A stretch of DNA of 64,000 bases from Curtobacterium sp. UNCCL20 (GTDB lineage: Bacteria > Actinomycetota > Actinomycetes > Actinomycetales > Microbacteriaceae), in NCBI RefSeq assembly GCF_900101675.1, contig NZ_FNKG01000002.1, forward strand, positions 267,005 to 331,004, in the 5' to 3' direction. Position numbers and translations under genes: made by a program. This document shows, in pieces, positions 34,640-42,597 of this stretch. A model generated the notes under the pieces. The model made no database searches. It worked only from the letters and a program-made list of their open reading frames with translations, and had not been told where the DNA came from. Every line of letters starts with the position of its first letter. The first letter of the stretch is position 1.

Positions 34640-35212
34640 TCAACGCCCGACCGAGAGCCCGGTGCTCGGTTCGTCGTCCCACGGGACCGGGGTCGTCTGC
34701 CCGGTCTCCCAGTCGCGGCGGAGCACGCCGTAGGCGACCGACGCGACGGGGGCCGCGCCCTCGACGGGCCAGGCCGCACGGTAGTGCGCCTCCTTCACCC
34801 AGCCGGCGCGGACGAAGACCCGGCGCATCGCCGCGTTGTCCTCACGCGTCTGCCCCTCGAACCGGGAGACGGTCGGCATCGAGGTGAACACGTGGTCGGT
34901 GACCGCCCGGAGCGCGGGGACCCCGAGGCCCCGCCCGCGGAACCGTCCGGCGATCCGCAGGTCGAACAGGGGAACCGGATCCTCGAGGTCCTCGAGCCGC
35001 ACGATCCCGATCGGCCCGAGGCCGTCGTGCTCGAGCCACGACGTGTCGTGCTCGTCGTCGCGGAACGCCCCGGCGTCGATCGTCCGGGCCGCGTCCTCGG
35101 GGCTGATCGTCCTCCGCACGTGGAAGGGGAACTCCTCGCCGCTGAGGAAGGCGACGAGCGCGTCACGGTCCGCGCCGGTCGGGTCGAGCCGGACCAGACG
35201 GACGTCGCTCAC
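34640..35212 (-). CDS. GNAT-family N-acetyltransferase
   Basis: 190 aa from the GTG that overlaps the stop of the upstream VOC gene. The acetyl-CoA loop is RIAGRFRGRGLGVPALRAVTDHVF (residues about 88-111), preceded by PIGIVRLEDLEDPVPLFDL and followed by QTREDNAAMRRVFVRAGWVKEAHYRAAWPV. This resembles RimJ/RimL-like acetyltransferases acting on small molecules or protein N-termini. Translationally coupled to the VOC protein, suggesting a shared task that cannot be named. Confidence 0.88.
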   Translation of the reverse strand: MSDVRLVRLDPTGADRDALVAFLSGEEFPFHVRRTISPEDAARTIDAGAFRDDEHDTSWLEHDGLGPIGIVRLEDLEDPVPLFDLRIAGRFRGRGLGVPALRAVTDHVFTSMPTVSRFEGQTREDNAAMRRVFVRAGWVKEAHYRAAWPVEGAAPVASVAYGVLRRDWETGQTTPVPWDDEPSTGLSVGR

Positions 35213-35583
35213 AGGTAGGGCCTCGTCAGGAGCTCGATGTAGTGGCCGGAGGGATCGAGCAGGTACACACCGCGGCCGTCGTGCTCGGTGTTCGTCTCGC
35301 CCGGACGCTGGCGCTGCGGATCGGCCCAGTGCTCGCGACCCTCGGCGGTGATCCGGGCGTAGGCGCGGTCGAAGTGGTCGTCGTCGAGCAGGAACGCGTA
35401 GTGCTGGGGCGGGAAGTCCATCGGGGGTGCGGCGAACTGCAGGAGCACGCCGTCGGGGAGCTGCAGGTTGGTGAACGGGCCCCACGACGGGGCCTCGGCT
35501 GCTTCCAGGAGGTCGACGAAGAACGCCGCGGACACCGCGGGCTCCTTCGCCGCGATGATCGTGTGGTTGAACGATGCGGTCAT
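35209..35583 (-). CDS. VOC-superfamily protein
   Basis: 124 aa. VOC fold: FNHTIIAAKEPAVSAAFFVDLLE at the N-terminus, HYAFLLDDDHFDRAYARI in the middle, RGVYLLDPSGHYIELLTRPY at the C-terminus with the Glu expected as a metal ligand. ATG 35583 has a -10 (TACCCT) 7 nt upstream and no ribosome-binding site. Coupled to the GNAT gene by a GTGA overlap. Confidence 0.9.
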   Translation of the reverse strand: MTASFNHTIIAAKEPAVSAAFFVDLLEAAEAPSWGPFTNLQLPDGVLLQFAAPPMDFPPQHYAFLLDDDHFDRAYARITAEGREHWADPQRQRPGETNTEHDGRGVYLLDPSGHYIELLTRPYL

Positions 35584-35590
35584 GGCGGCC

Positions 35591-35596
35591 AGGGTA
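35591..35596 (-). promoter_or_regulatory. -10 box (TACCCT) of the leaderless VOC-GNAT operon
   Basis: Minus-strand TACCCT lies 7 nt before ATG 35583. Confidence 0.5.
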
Positions 35597-35606
35597 GCCC
35601 TCGCGC

Positions 35607-36602
35607 TCAGTGTCGGAGGGTCTTCGCCCAGCGCGCGATCGCGTCGTAGGCGTGCTCCCGCACCTCGGGCGCGGACAGGACGACGTCGTGCAGCGCGCCG
35701 TGCAACCGTCGGACCGTGACCTCGCTGCCGAGGGAGAGGGCTCGGTGCGCGACGACGTCGACGTTGAGCGCGACGTCGGCGCGGGCCATCCCGTCGTCCC
35801 ACCGCGGCTGCAGCATGCTCTTGTCGCTGAGCATGACGAGCACCGGGACCTCGATCCCGAGCCCCGCCTCGACCGTCGCCTGCCCGTCGAACACCGCGGC
35901 GAGCCAGCCGGGGTGGAGCGGGAACCCGCGATCGGGCCGCCACTGCTGGTCGTACGTCCACGAGCCCTCGTCGGCAGCGGACACCGTGCGCGTGTAGAAG
36001 CCCGGGTCGACGGCTGGCAGTGGCGCGAGCGGGTTCCGTCGGGCGCCGAGCTTGATGACGGGCGCCACGAGGGCACGGCCCACGGCGCTCGCCTGGAACT
36101 CGAGCCAGGGACTGTTGAGGACGACCCCGGCGACGTGCTCGGGGTGGCGGGCCGCCCACAGCGACAGGGTGAGTCCGCCGGTCGAGTGCCCCATCGGGAC
36201 GAGGCGGCGGTCGGTGTCGCCGCGGCGGTGCTCGGCGGCGATGACGTCGAGGGCGGCAGCGATGTCCGCGTCGTAGGTGGTCAGGTCGTCGACGAAGCCC
36301 GGGGTCTGCCGTGGCCGCAGGCTCCTGCCGTACTTCCGCAGGTCGAGGGCGTGGAACCGTGCGCCGAGCTGTTCGAGCCGATCGGCGAGCTCGACCTGGA
36401 AGAAGTAGTCGGACCAGCCGTGCACGTACAGCACGTCGACGCCGTGCAGGGGGCCGTGCGCGTGCAGCAGCAGGTCGGCCGGGGACCGTCTCCGCCGGAC
36501 GAGCGTCGCGACCACCGGCCCCTCGGCGTCCTCACCGAGCGGGAGTTCGAGTCGCTCGAACGGCGCTCCGAGGACGTCCTCGCGCCATCCGTGGTCCGTC
36601 AT
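35607..36602 (-). CDS. Alpha/beta hydrolase (serine aminopeptidase/lysophospholipase type)
   Basis: 331 aa. DVLYVHGWSDYFFQVELADRLEQLG gives the oxyanion-hole strand, and the nucleophile elbow is PMGHSTGGLTLSLWAARHP (Ser near residue 140). The acid is probably in VLVMLSDKSMLQPRWDDG, and the His in LHGALHDVVLSAP. It resembles monoglyceride-lipase-like hydrolases of the Hydrolase_4 family. The start at 36602 is supported by a -10 at the leaderless spacing. It is separated by 23 bp from the VOC gene that follows on the same strand but has its own promoter. Confidence 0.9.
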   Translation of the reverse strand: MTDHGWREDVLGAPFERLELPLGEDAEGPVVATLVRRRRSPADLLLHAHGPLHGVDVLYVHGWSDYFFQVELADRLEQLGARFHALDLRKYGRSLRPRQTPGFVDDLTTYDADIAAALDVIAAEHRRGDTDRRLVPMGHSTGGLTLSLWAARHPEHVAGVVLNSPWLEFQASAVGRALVAPVIKLGARRNPLAPLPAVDPGFYTRTVSAADEGSWTYDQQWRPDRGFPLHPGWLAAVFDGQATVEAGLGIEVPVLVMLSDKSMLQPRWDDGMARADVALNVDVVAHRALSLGSEVTVRRLHGALHDVVLSAPEVREHAYDAIARWAKTLRH

Positions 36603-36608
36603 CGGTCG

Positions 36609-36614
36609 AGCGTA
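36609..36614 (-). promoter_or_regulatory. -10 box (TACGCT) of the leaderless hydrolase gene
   Basis: Minus-strand TACGCT lies 6 nt before ATG 36602. Confidence 0.5.
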
Positions 36615-36672
36615 TCCGTCGACGTTCGGTAACGATCCGGTCCGCCTCGGGGCTTTCCCAGCGGACACGGCG

Positions 36673-36690
36673 GACTTCTCCGGAGAAGTC
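36673..36690. promoter_or_regulatory. Perfect 18-bp palindrome upstream of the penicillin-binding protein gene
   Basis: gacttctccggagaagtc is an exact palindrome in the 166-bp divergent gap between hydrolase and PBP genes. Candidate operator; the binding protein is unknown. Confidence 0.45.
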
Positions 36691-36768
36691 CCGGCTGCCG
36701 TCCGAGGTCGGCTGGGACGCTCCGGGAACCGCAGCTGCGGGAGATCCATCGACCGGGAGGCCCAGGGG

Positions 36769-38820
36769 ATGACGTTCAGACGTGCAGGGGGAGCCGCGAT
36801 CGGCTTCGTGGGCGGGAGTGTGCTCGCCGGGTTGCTGGTCGGGGTCGGCGTCACGCCGGTGCTCGCCGTGGCGGGGGTGGGGACGACCTCGGCCATCGGG
36901 GTGTTCGACTCGATGCCGGAGCACATCGAGATCGGCGACCTCCCGCAGCGCAACGAGGTCTGGGCGTACCGGGGAGGCAAGCCCGTGCTCCTGGCGAACG
37001 TGTGGGACCAGGATCGGCAGGAGCTCGCCTTCGACCAGATCAGCGACCAGCTGAAGCACGCCGCGGTCGACGGCGAGGACAAGCGGTTCTACGAGACCGG
37101 CGGCGTCGACGCTACCTCGATGGTGCGTTCCCTCGCCAGCGTGATCGCCTCGAACGGCGAGGGTGGCTCCGGTGGGTCGACCCTGACGATGCAGCTGGTC
37201 CGGAACATCAAGATCCAGCGGGCGAGCGAACTCCCGACCCAAGCCGAGCGCGACGCCGGGTACCGGGAGGCGACGAAGCGCTCCGCGAGCCGGAAGCTCG
37301 AGGAGATGAAGCTCGCGATCGGGCTGGCGAAGGAGTACTCCAAGAAGGAGATCCTCACCGCCTACCTCAACATCGCCTACTTCGGTGACCAGACGTACGG
37401 CGTGCAGTCCGCCGCGCAGCACTACTACGGCAAGGACGCCACCGACCTGACCCCGGCCGAGGCCGCGTCGCTCATCGCGATCGTGCAGTGGCCCGAGAAG
37501 CGCGACCTGTCGACGCCGTCGCACTACGACGACAACGCCGCACGCCGCGACGTCATCCTCCGGTCGATGCACGAGCAGGGGCACCTCAGCAGCGCGGAGC
37601 TGGCCGGGGCACTCGCGTCGGAGCCGGCCGACTACGTCCACGTCACGGCACCGCAGCAGGGGTGCGAGGCGGTCGCCGAGGGTGCCGAGTTCTTCTGCGA
37701 CTACGCGGTCGAGGTCGCCAAGGGACTCCCGCAGCTCGGCCCGACCGAGGACCGGCGTGACGACGCGTGGCGCACCGGTGGGTACCGGATCCAGACGACC
37801 CTCGACCTCGACCTCAACGGGCAGCAGAAGGCGCTGCTCGACCGGTACGACCCGAACACCGAGTCCCGGCTCGACCTCGGGGCGACGCTCGACACCGTCG
37901 AGGCGGGCACCGGCCGCGTCCTCACCATGGCGCAGAACAAGGACTACGACCGGTCCGAGAACGCCCCGGCGACCGCGACCTCGCTCAACTACTCGACCGA
38001 CCACGCGTACGGCGGCTCGGGCGGTTTCCAGGTCGGCTCGACCTACAAGATGTTCACGCTGCTGGCCTGGCTCCAGTCCGGCCGGAGTCCGGACCAGGTG
38101 GTGAACGGCACCCAGCACGCGCAGAGCACCTGGACGCAGTGCGGTCAGACGATCAACGCGTACTGGAACCCGAAGAACGACTCGCCCGGTCAGAAGGGCT
38201 CGTACACGGTCCGGGCCGCCACGGCGCAGTCGGTGAACGCTGCGTACGCCTCGATGGCTGCGCAGCTCGACCTCTGCGACATCCGCGACGTGGCCGAGAG
38301 CCTCGGCGTCCACCCCGCGCGTGGCGGTGACCTGCCGGCGAACCCGGCGGCCGTCCTCGGCACGACGAGCATCGCGCCGCTGACGATGGCGGCCGCGTAC
38401 GCCGGCATCGCGAACGGCGGCGTGTACTGCGCGCCGGTCGTCATCGACCAGGTGACGGGTCCGGACGGCAAGCAGCTCGGCGGGCAGGAGAAGACGTGCA
38501 GGCAGGCGGTGTCACCCTCGGTCGCGGCCACCGCGTTCGAGGTCATGCAGGGCGCGTTCCGCGGTGGGACGGCGAGCGGCGGGCAGACCCCGGACGGCGC
38601 GACGCTGTTCGGCAAGACCGGCACCACCGACGCCGCTGACCAGATCTGGCTCGTCGGCGGGACCTCGCGTGCGGTGACGGCGTACTGGCAGGGCAACACC
38701 GACGGTGGGAAGCACAACCTTCGGCACTACGACAACGTCGAGGGGACCTACGCCGGCACGCGCGCCGCGGTCTGGCGGCAGGCGCAGACGGCGGTGAACG
38801 CGGCCCTGCCGGTCGGCTGA
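36769..38820 (+). CDS. Class A penicillin-binding protein (glycosyltransferase plus transpeptidase)
   Basis: 683 aa. One N-terminal membrane helix (residues about 8-35). The GT51 domain has VDGEDKRFYETGGVD (catalytic Glu near residue 101) and GGSTLTMQLVRN. The transpeptidase domain has GSTYKMFT (Ser-x-x-Lys, about 423), SVN (about 488) and FGKTGTTDAADQIW (about 614). It polymerises and cross-links peptidoglycan outside the membrane. The cytoplasmic tail is minimal and there is no PASTA domain. Several Cys (CEAVAEGAEFFCDY, TQCGQT, LDLCDI) suggest disulfides. Confidence 0.93.
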   Translation: MTFRRAGGAAIGFVGGSVLAGLLVGVGVTPVLAVAGVGTTSAIGVFDSMPEHIEIGDLPQRNEVWAYRGGKPVLLANVWDQDRQELAFDQISDQLKHAAVDGEDKRFYETGGVDATSMVRSLASVIASNGEGGSGGSTLTMQLVRNIKIQRASELPTQAERDAGYREATKRSASRKLEEMKLAIGLAKEYSKKEILTAYLNIAYFGDQTYGVQSAAQHYYGKDATDLTPAEAASLIAIVQWPEKRDLSTPSHYDDNAARRDVILRSMHEQGHLSSAELAGALASEPADYVHVTAPQQGCEAVAEGAEFFCDYAVEVAKGLPQLGPTEDRRDDAWRTGGYRIQTTLDLDLNGQQKALLDRYDPNTESRLDLGATLDTVEAGTGRVLTMAQNKDYDRSENAPATATSLNYSTDHAYGGSGGFQVGSTYKMFTLLAWLQSGRSPDQVVNGTQHAQSTWTQCGQTINAYWNPKNDSPGQKGSYTVRAATAQSVNAAYASMAAQLDLCDIRDVAESLGVHPARGGDLPANPAAVLGTTSIAPLTMAAAYAGIANGGVYCAPVVIDQVTGPDGKQLGGQEKTCRQAVSPSVAATAFEVMQGAFRGGTASGGQTPDGATLFGKTGTTDAADQIWLVGGTSRAVTAYWQGNTDGGKHNLRHYDNVEGTYAGTRAAVWRQAQTAVNAALPVG

Positions 38821-38877
38821 CGTGGCCGCCGCCCGCGCGAGCGGGCGGCGGCCCTGTGCCGCAGTGCGTGAAGTGGC

Positions 38878-38883
38878 TACGCT
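38878..38883 (+). promoter_or_regulatory. -10 box (TACGCT) of the leaderless XRE regulator gene
   Basis: TACGCT lies 6 nt before ATG 38890, the same box and spacing as the hydrolase gene at 36602. Confidence 0.5.
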
Positions 38884-38889
38884 TCGGTC

Positions 38890-39768
38890 ATGGCGGACAA
38901 CGCCCTCGGCGACTACCTCCGCGCTCGGCGCGGTGCCGTGCGCCCGTCCGACGTGGGCCTGCGGGTCGACGGGAACCGGCGGCGGGTCGTCGGGCTGCGC
39001 CGCGAGGAGGTCGCCGTCCTCGCCGGGATCAGCGCCGAGTACTACCTCCGACTCGAACAGGGACGCGAGCGCCACCCCTCCGACCAGGTCGTCCGGGGTC
39101 TCGCCGTGGCGCTCCTCCTCGGCCCGTCGTCCGAGGAGTTCCTGCACCGCCTGGTTCGCGACCGGGGCCGTGCCACCGACCGGGCCGAAGCGGAAGCCGA
39201 GCGGCTCGGGGTGTTCGTCCGGGCGCTGACGGCCCCCGCGTTCGTCCACGACCGGGTGCTCGGAGTCGTCGCGTCGAACGCCCTGGCACGGGCGCTCTCC
39301 CCGGCGTTCAGCCCGGGCGTGAACCTGATGACGGCTGCCTTCGAGGACGACGCCCTCCGAGACCTCTACGTGAACTGGGAGGAGATGACGGTCCGGCTCG
39401 TCTCCTACCTCCGGGTGCAGGCGGAGGCACCGCCCCTCGACCCGCGGCTGCCCGAACTCGTCCTCGCACTGTCCGAGCGGAGTCCGCGGTTCGCGGCGCT
39501 CTGGGCGCGGCAGGACGTCGACGCTCCCTCGAGCGGGGTCAACCGGCTCGAGCACCCGGCGGTGGGCCCGTTGGAGTTGCGGTTCGAACGGTTGTGCGTC
39601 GCCGGCTCCGACCACCCGGTCGTGGTCGTCTACCACGCGGAGCCCGGCAGTCAGTCGGAAGCGGCGCTCGCGCTGCTCGGGTCCGTCGTCGGTCCAGCAG
39701 CGCCGGTGCCGGCGCCGCGCGTGCCGGCTCCGGCACCCGTAGCGCCCGTGCCGACTGCTCCGGCGTGA
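38890..39768 (+). CDS. XRE-family regulator with MmyB-like ligand domain
   Basis: 292 aa. Helix-turn-helix at residues about 8-75 (LGDYLRARRGAVRPSDVG, GLRREEVAVLAGISAEYYLRLEQGRERHPSDQV). The MmyB-like domain of about 100-265 includes PGVNLMTAAFEDDALRDLYVNWEEMTVRLVSYLR. Members often control an adjacent reductase or dehydrogenase. The Pro/Ala/Val-rich C-terminus is encoded by the last 118 bp, which also encode, on the other strand, the tail of the convergent hydrolase. The SDR and hydrolase genes downstream are plausible targets. Confidence 0.92.
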   Translation: MADNALGDYLRARRGAVRPSDVGLRVDGNRRRVVGLRREEVAVLAGISAEYYLRLEQGRERHPSDQVVRGLAVALLLGPSSEEFLHRLVRDRGRATDRAEAEAERLGVFVRALTAPAFVHDRVLGVVASNALARALSPAFSPGVNLMTAAFEDDALRDLYVNWEEMTVRLVSYLRVQAEAPPLDPRLPELVLALSERSPRFAALWARQDVDAPSSGVNRLEHPAVGPLELRFERLCVAGSDHPVVVVYHAEPGSQSEAALALLGSVVGPAAPVPAPRVPAPAPVAPVPTAPA

Positions 39769-40562
39769 AGTCCCTGCTCCTGCAGCCACGCGAGTGCCGC
39801 ATCCGCGATGTCCCGCCACCCGGAGTCGATCGTCAGCGAGTGTCCGCGCCCGGCGAACTCCCGGTAGTCGGTGGTCGACGGGCCGCCCTCGTAGAGCTTC
39901 GCCACGGCGACGGTCACCGACCGGGGAACGGTGTGGTCCTCGGTCCCGGAGACGAGGAGCAGCGGACCGCGCTCGGCCGCGTGGGTGTCGATCGTCGCCG
40001 GTGAGTCCTTCACGAAGTTCGCCGTCGCGTCCTCGAAGAGCGGGCGCCCCGGTCCGGGGATCGTCCAGGCCTCGAAGAGCGCGTCGGACTCGTCCTCCGG
40101 GATCGCGTTGCCGAAGGCGTACCGGAACTGCTTGGCCGTCAGCGCCACGGTCCGCTTCCGGTTCGCGGGGTTCCCGAGCACCGGCAGGCCCGCGCGGAGC
40201 TGGGCGAAGGGCAGGATCTTCACGCCCTTGATCGGTGCGGGGTCGATCGCGACGGCAGCCGTGGCGAAGCCGTGGGCGAGGAGTTCCTGGGCGATGAGGC
40301 CGCCGAACGAGTGCCCGACCACGATCGGCCGCGTTCCCGACGCCTCGATGATCCCGGCGTAGTGCCGACAGATCGCCTCGATCCCGACGTCGTCGAGGCC
40401 GCTCGGGTCGGCGCGCGTCGCCTCGACGGTCTCGAGGTCACCGGGCCAGCCCGGCGCGCTCGGGTCGTACCCGGCGGCGGAGAAGTACTCCACCCAGGGC
40501 TGCCAGGCGGAGGCGTGGATCCACAGGCCGTGGACGAAGAGGACGGGGGTGCTGCCGGTCAT
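39651..40562 (-). CDS. Alpha/beta hydrolase with low-complexity C-terminal tail
   Basis: 303 aa. LFVHGLWIHASAWQPWVEYF (oxyanion strand), nucleophile elbow VVGHSFGGLIAQELL (Ser near residue 98), acid in LLVSGTEDHTVP, His in AGRGHSLTID. The last ~35 residues are Gly/Ala/Thr-rich and lie antisense to the end of the XRE gene, so the functional enzyme probably ends near residue 268. It follows the SDR gene by 38 bp on the same strand, so the two may be one operon. Confidence 0.88.
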   Translation of the reverse strand: MTGSTPVLFVHGLWIHASAWQPWVEYFSAAGYDPSAPGWPGDLETVEATRADPSGLDDVGIEAICRHYAGIIEASGTRPIVVGHSFGGLIAQELLAHGFATAAVAIDPAPIKGVKILPFAQLRAGLPVLGNPANRKRTVALTAKQFRYAFGNAIPEDESDALFEAWTIPGPGRPLFEDATANFVKDSPATIDTHAAERGPLLLVSGTEDHTVPRSVTVAVAKLYEGGPSTTDYREFAGRGHSLTIDSGWRDIADAALAWLQEQGLHAGAVGTGATGAGAGTRGAGTGAAGPTTDPSSASAASD

Positions 40563-40600
40563 GTCGGGTTTCCTGTCGGCTGGAGGTGGGGAAGCGGGGG

Positions 40601-41386
40601 TCAGAGGGTCTTGACGAGGCCGCCGTCGATGAGGAAGTCGGCTCCGGTGACGTTGCCGGCGCGGTCGCTGGCGAGCAGGAGGACGAGGTCGGCGACCTCC
40701 TCGGGCTCGGTGAAGCGGCCGGTGCTGAACCCGCTCTCCGCCTGGTGCCTCGCGGTCTCGGCGTCGACACCGGTCGTCGCGGCGATGGTCGCGGCGACCC
40801 CGTGTTCCCCGAGCCAGAGCGGTGTGGCCACCGGACCGGGGCTCACGGTGTTGAAGCGGATCCCGTCCGGGCCGAACTCCTGGGACAGCGCCTTCGACAG
40901 GTTCCAGACGGCGGCCTTCGTGGCGGAGTAGTCGACGACGAACGGGTCGGGGAGGAACGCGTTGACCGAACCGATGGTCACGACGTTCCCGCCGCCGCGG
41001 AGTCGCATGCTCGGCACGGCGGCACGGATCGCGCGGACGGCGGCGAAGAAGCCCAATTGGAGGGTGCGGTCCCACGCGTCGTCGTCCACCGTGAGGAACC
41101 CGTCCGGCCGGGGCGTGACGGCGCCGACGTTGTTCACGAGGACGTCGACGCCGCCGAGGTCCTCGGCGCGTGCGACGAGCTCGGCGGGGCCGTCCGCGGT
41201 CGCGAGGTCGACGGTGACCGGGGTGAGGCGCCCGGAGTCCGCCAGTTCGGCCAGTGCCGGCGACACGGTGCGCGAGCCGGTGACGACCCACGCGCCCTCG
41301 GCGACGAGGGCGCGTGCGACGGCGAGGCCGATGCCGGAGCTGGCTCCGGTGACGACGGCCACCCGGTCGGTGAGGTGCAGGTCCAT
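40601..41386 (-). CDS. Short-chain dehydrogenase/reductase
   Basis: 261 aa. Classical SDR: cofactor motif VVTGASSGIGLAVA (residues about 11-24), NNVG, catalytic Ser in TIGSVNAF and YSATK (Tyr about 163, Lys +4), then SPGPVATPLW. The acidic-free SRT after strand 2 leans towards NADP, but this is weak. The substrate is unknown. The ATG is preceded by TACCGT at the leaderless spacing. The downstream hydrolase and the convergent XRE regulator form a common SDR-regulator arrangement. Confidence 0.92.
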   Translation of the reverse strand: MDLHLTDRVAVVTGASSGIGLAVARALVAEGAWVVTGSRTVSPALAELADSGRLTPVTVDLATADGPAELVARAEDLGGVDVLVNNVGAVTPRPDGFLTVDDDAWDRTLQLGFFAAVRAIRAAVPSMRLRGGGNVVTIGSVNAFLPDPFVVDYSATKAAVWNLSKALSQEFGPDGIRFNTVSPGPVATPLWLGEHGVAATIAATTGVDAETARHQAESGFSTGRFTEPEEVADLVLLLASDRAGNVTGADFLIDGGLVKTL

Positions 41387-41392
41387 GGGGCC

Positions 41393-41398
41393 ACGGTA
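41393..41398 (-). promoter_or_regulatory. -10 box (TACCGT) of the leaderless SDR gene
   Basis: Minus-strand TACCGT lies 6 nt before ATG 41386. Confidence 0.5.
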
Positions 41399-41489
41399 GG
41401 AAGCGCCGCGCTCCGGCGCGTGCTCGCGGTTCTCCTGGTACCCCCGCTCCCAGGGTCCGGGCCGGACGACGGTCGATCCGGACCACGGA

Positions 41490-41535
41490 ACGGACTGGAG
41501 GCGCGGTGCCAGCTGGCACCGCGCCTCCAGTCCGT
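41490..41535. terminator. Hairpin, GGAGGCGCGG family, member 7
   Basis: Perfect 46-bp palindrome (21-bp arms, loop agct), 13 bp after the stop of the siderophore-binding protein gene. The outer pairs read ggactgg/ccagtcc instead of cctgg/ccagg. Confidence 0.8.
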
Positions 41536-41548
41536 CAGACGGTCGCGT

Positions 41549-42577
41549 CTACGAGAGCTGCTTGCTCTCCTCGAGCCAGCCCGCGAGCTTCTTCATGTAG
41601 TCCGCCTGCGACGCGTAGTCGAGCGCCGGGAAGGTCCAGCTGTGGACCTGGCCCGCCCTGAGTGCGGCGTTGTCGGCGAACGTCGGCTGCTTCTCGAGGT
41701 CGGAGACCTGGTAGCCCTGCTGCGACAGCAGGATCACGTCGCCGCTGATCTGGCCGGCGTTCTCCCACGAGTAGATGCCCCAGTAGAAGCCCTTCGGCTT
41801 CGGGTTCACCAGGTCGACGCCGAAGGACTCGTACATCTGCAGGGTCGGCTCGTCGCTCGGCCGCGTGACGTACGCGCCGTCGCCGTCGGCGTACATCGAG
41901 ACGACGGAGAGCTCGTTCTCCTTCGTGACCTCCTCGAGCCGGTCGCGGGCGGCGTCGAAGCGGTGCTCGGCCTTCTCGACCGTGGACTCCTTCGCTCCGA
42001 GCGATTCGGCGAGGTCGGCGATGTGGTCGATGACGTCCTCGCCCTTGCCGCCCCACTTCACCTGGGCGACGGGAGCGATCGCCTCGATCTGCTTCTCCTG
42101 CTCCTTGTCCTTGAAGCCGTAGCCGGGCTGCGTCGTGTCGAGCGTGCCCTTCTCGTCCGTCGGGTAGACGGACGTGACGACGAGGTCGGGCTTCAGGGCC
42201 GCGAGCTTCTCGAGGTCGACGTCGCCGTAGCCGGTGCCGAGCTGCGTGATGCCGTCGGTGTCGAGGCCCGTGAAGCGGGCGTCCTTCGCCATCGTCAGCT
42301 GACCGAAGGTGCCGACCGGGCGGAGGCCGTACTCGATGAACGAGATCGCGATGTCGTTGAGGACGACGACCCGCTTCGGCGTGTGGTCGACCTTGATCGT
42401 CGCGCCGGTGGCGTCCTTGTACGACCACGCGCCGTCGGAGGCGGTGGTGCTCCCGCTGCCGGCGGTGTCGCCGGAGCCGTCGGAGTTCGCGCTGGAGCAG
42501 CCGGCGAGGAGGAGGGCCGAGACGGCCACGGAGGTCACGAGGGCGGCTCGGAGGGAGCCGCGGCGGGGGATCTTCAC
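41549..42577 (-). CDS. Ferric-siderophore ABC transporter substrate-binding lipoprotein
   Basis: 342 aa. The lipobox is LLAGCSSAN (Cys near residue 26). The FepB/FecB-type fold (PBP2-like, rigid helix linker) starts at KRVVVLNDIAISFIEYGLRPVG and includes LAALKPDLVVTSVYP. It captures an Fe(III)-siderophore and delivers it to the permease pair encoded at 43446-45649. It starts with GTG directly beside the iron box and has its own promoter, although it lies 12 bp downstream of the ATPase gene. Confidence 0.93.
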   Translation of the reverse strand: MKIPRRGSLRAALVTSVAVSALLLAGCSSANSDGSGDTAGSGSTTASDGAWSYKDATGATIKVDHTPKRVVVLNDIAISFIEYGLRPVGTFGQLTMAKDARFTGLDTDGITQLGTGYGDVDLEKLAALKPDLVVTSVYPTDEKGTLDTTQPGYGFKDKEQEKQIEAIAPVAQVKWGGKGEDVIDHIADLAESLGAKESTVEKAEHRFDAARDRLEEVTKENELSVVSMYADGDGAYVTRPSDEPTLQMYESFGVDLVNPKPKGFYWGIYSWENAGQISGDVILLSQQGYQVSDLEKQPTFADNAALRAGQVHSWTFPALDYASQADYMKKLAGWLEESKQLS

Positions 42578-42578
42578 G

Positions 42579-42597
42579 TTAGGTGAGCCTAACCTAA
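42579..42597. promoter_or_regulatory. DtxR/IdeR-type iron box of the siderophore-binding protein gene
   Basis: On the minus strand ttaggttaggctcacctaa, one mismatch from TTAGGTTAGGCTAACCTAA. It contains the stop codon of the ATPase gene (42589-42591) and ends 1 bp before the binding-protein start. Confidence 0.9.
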
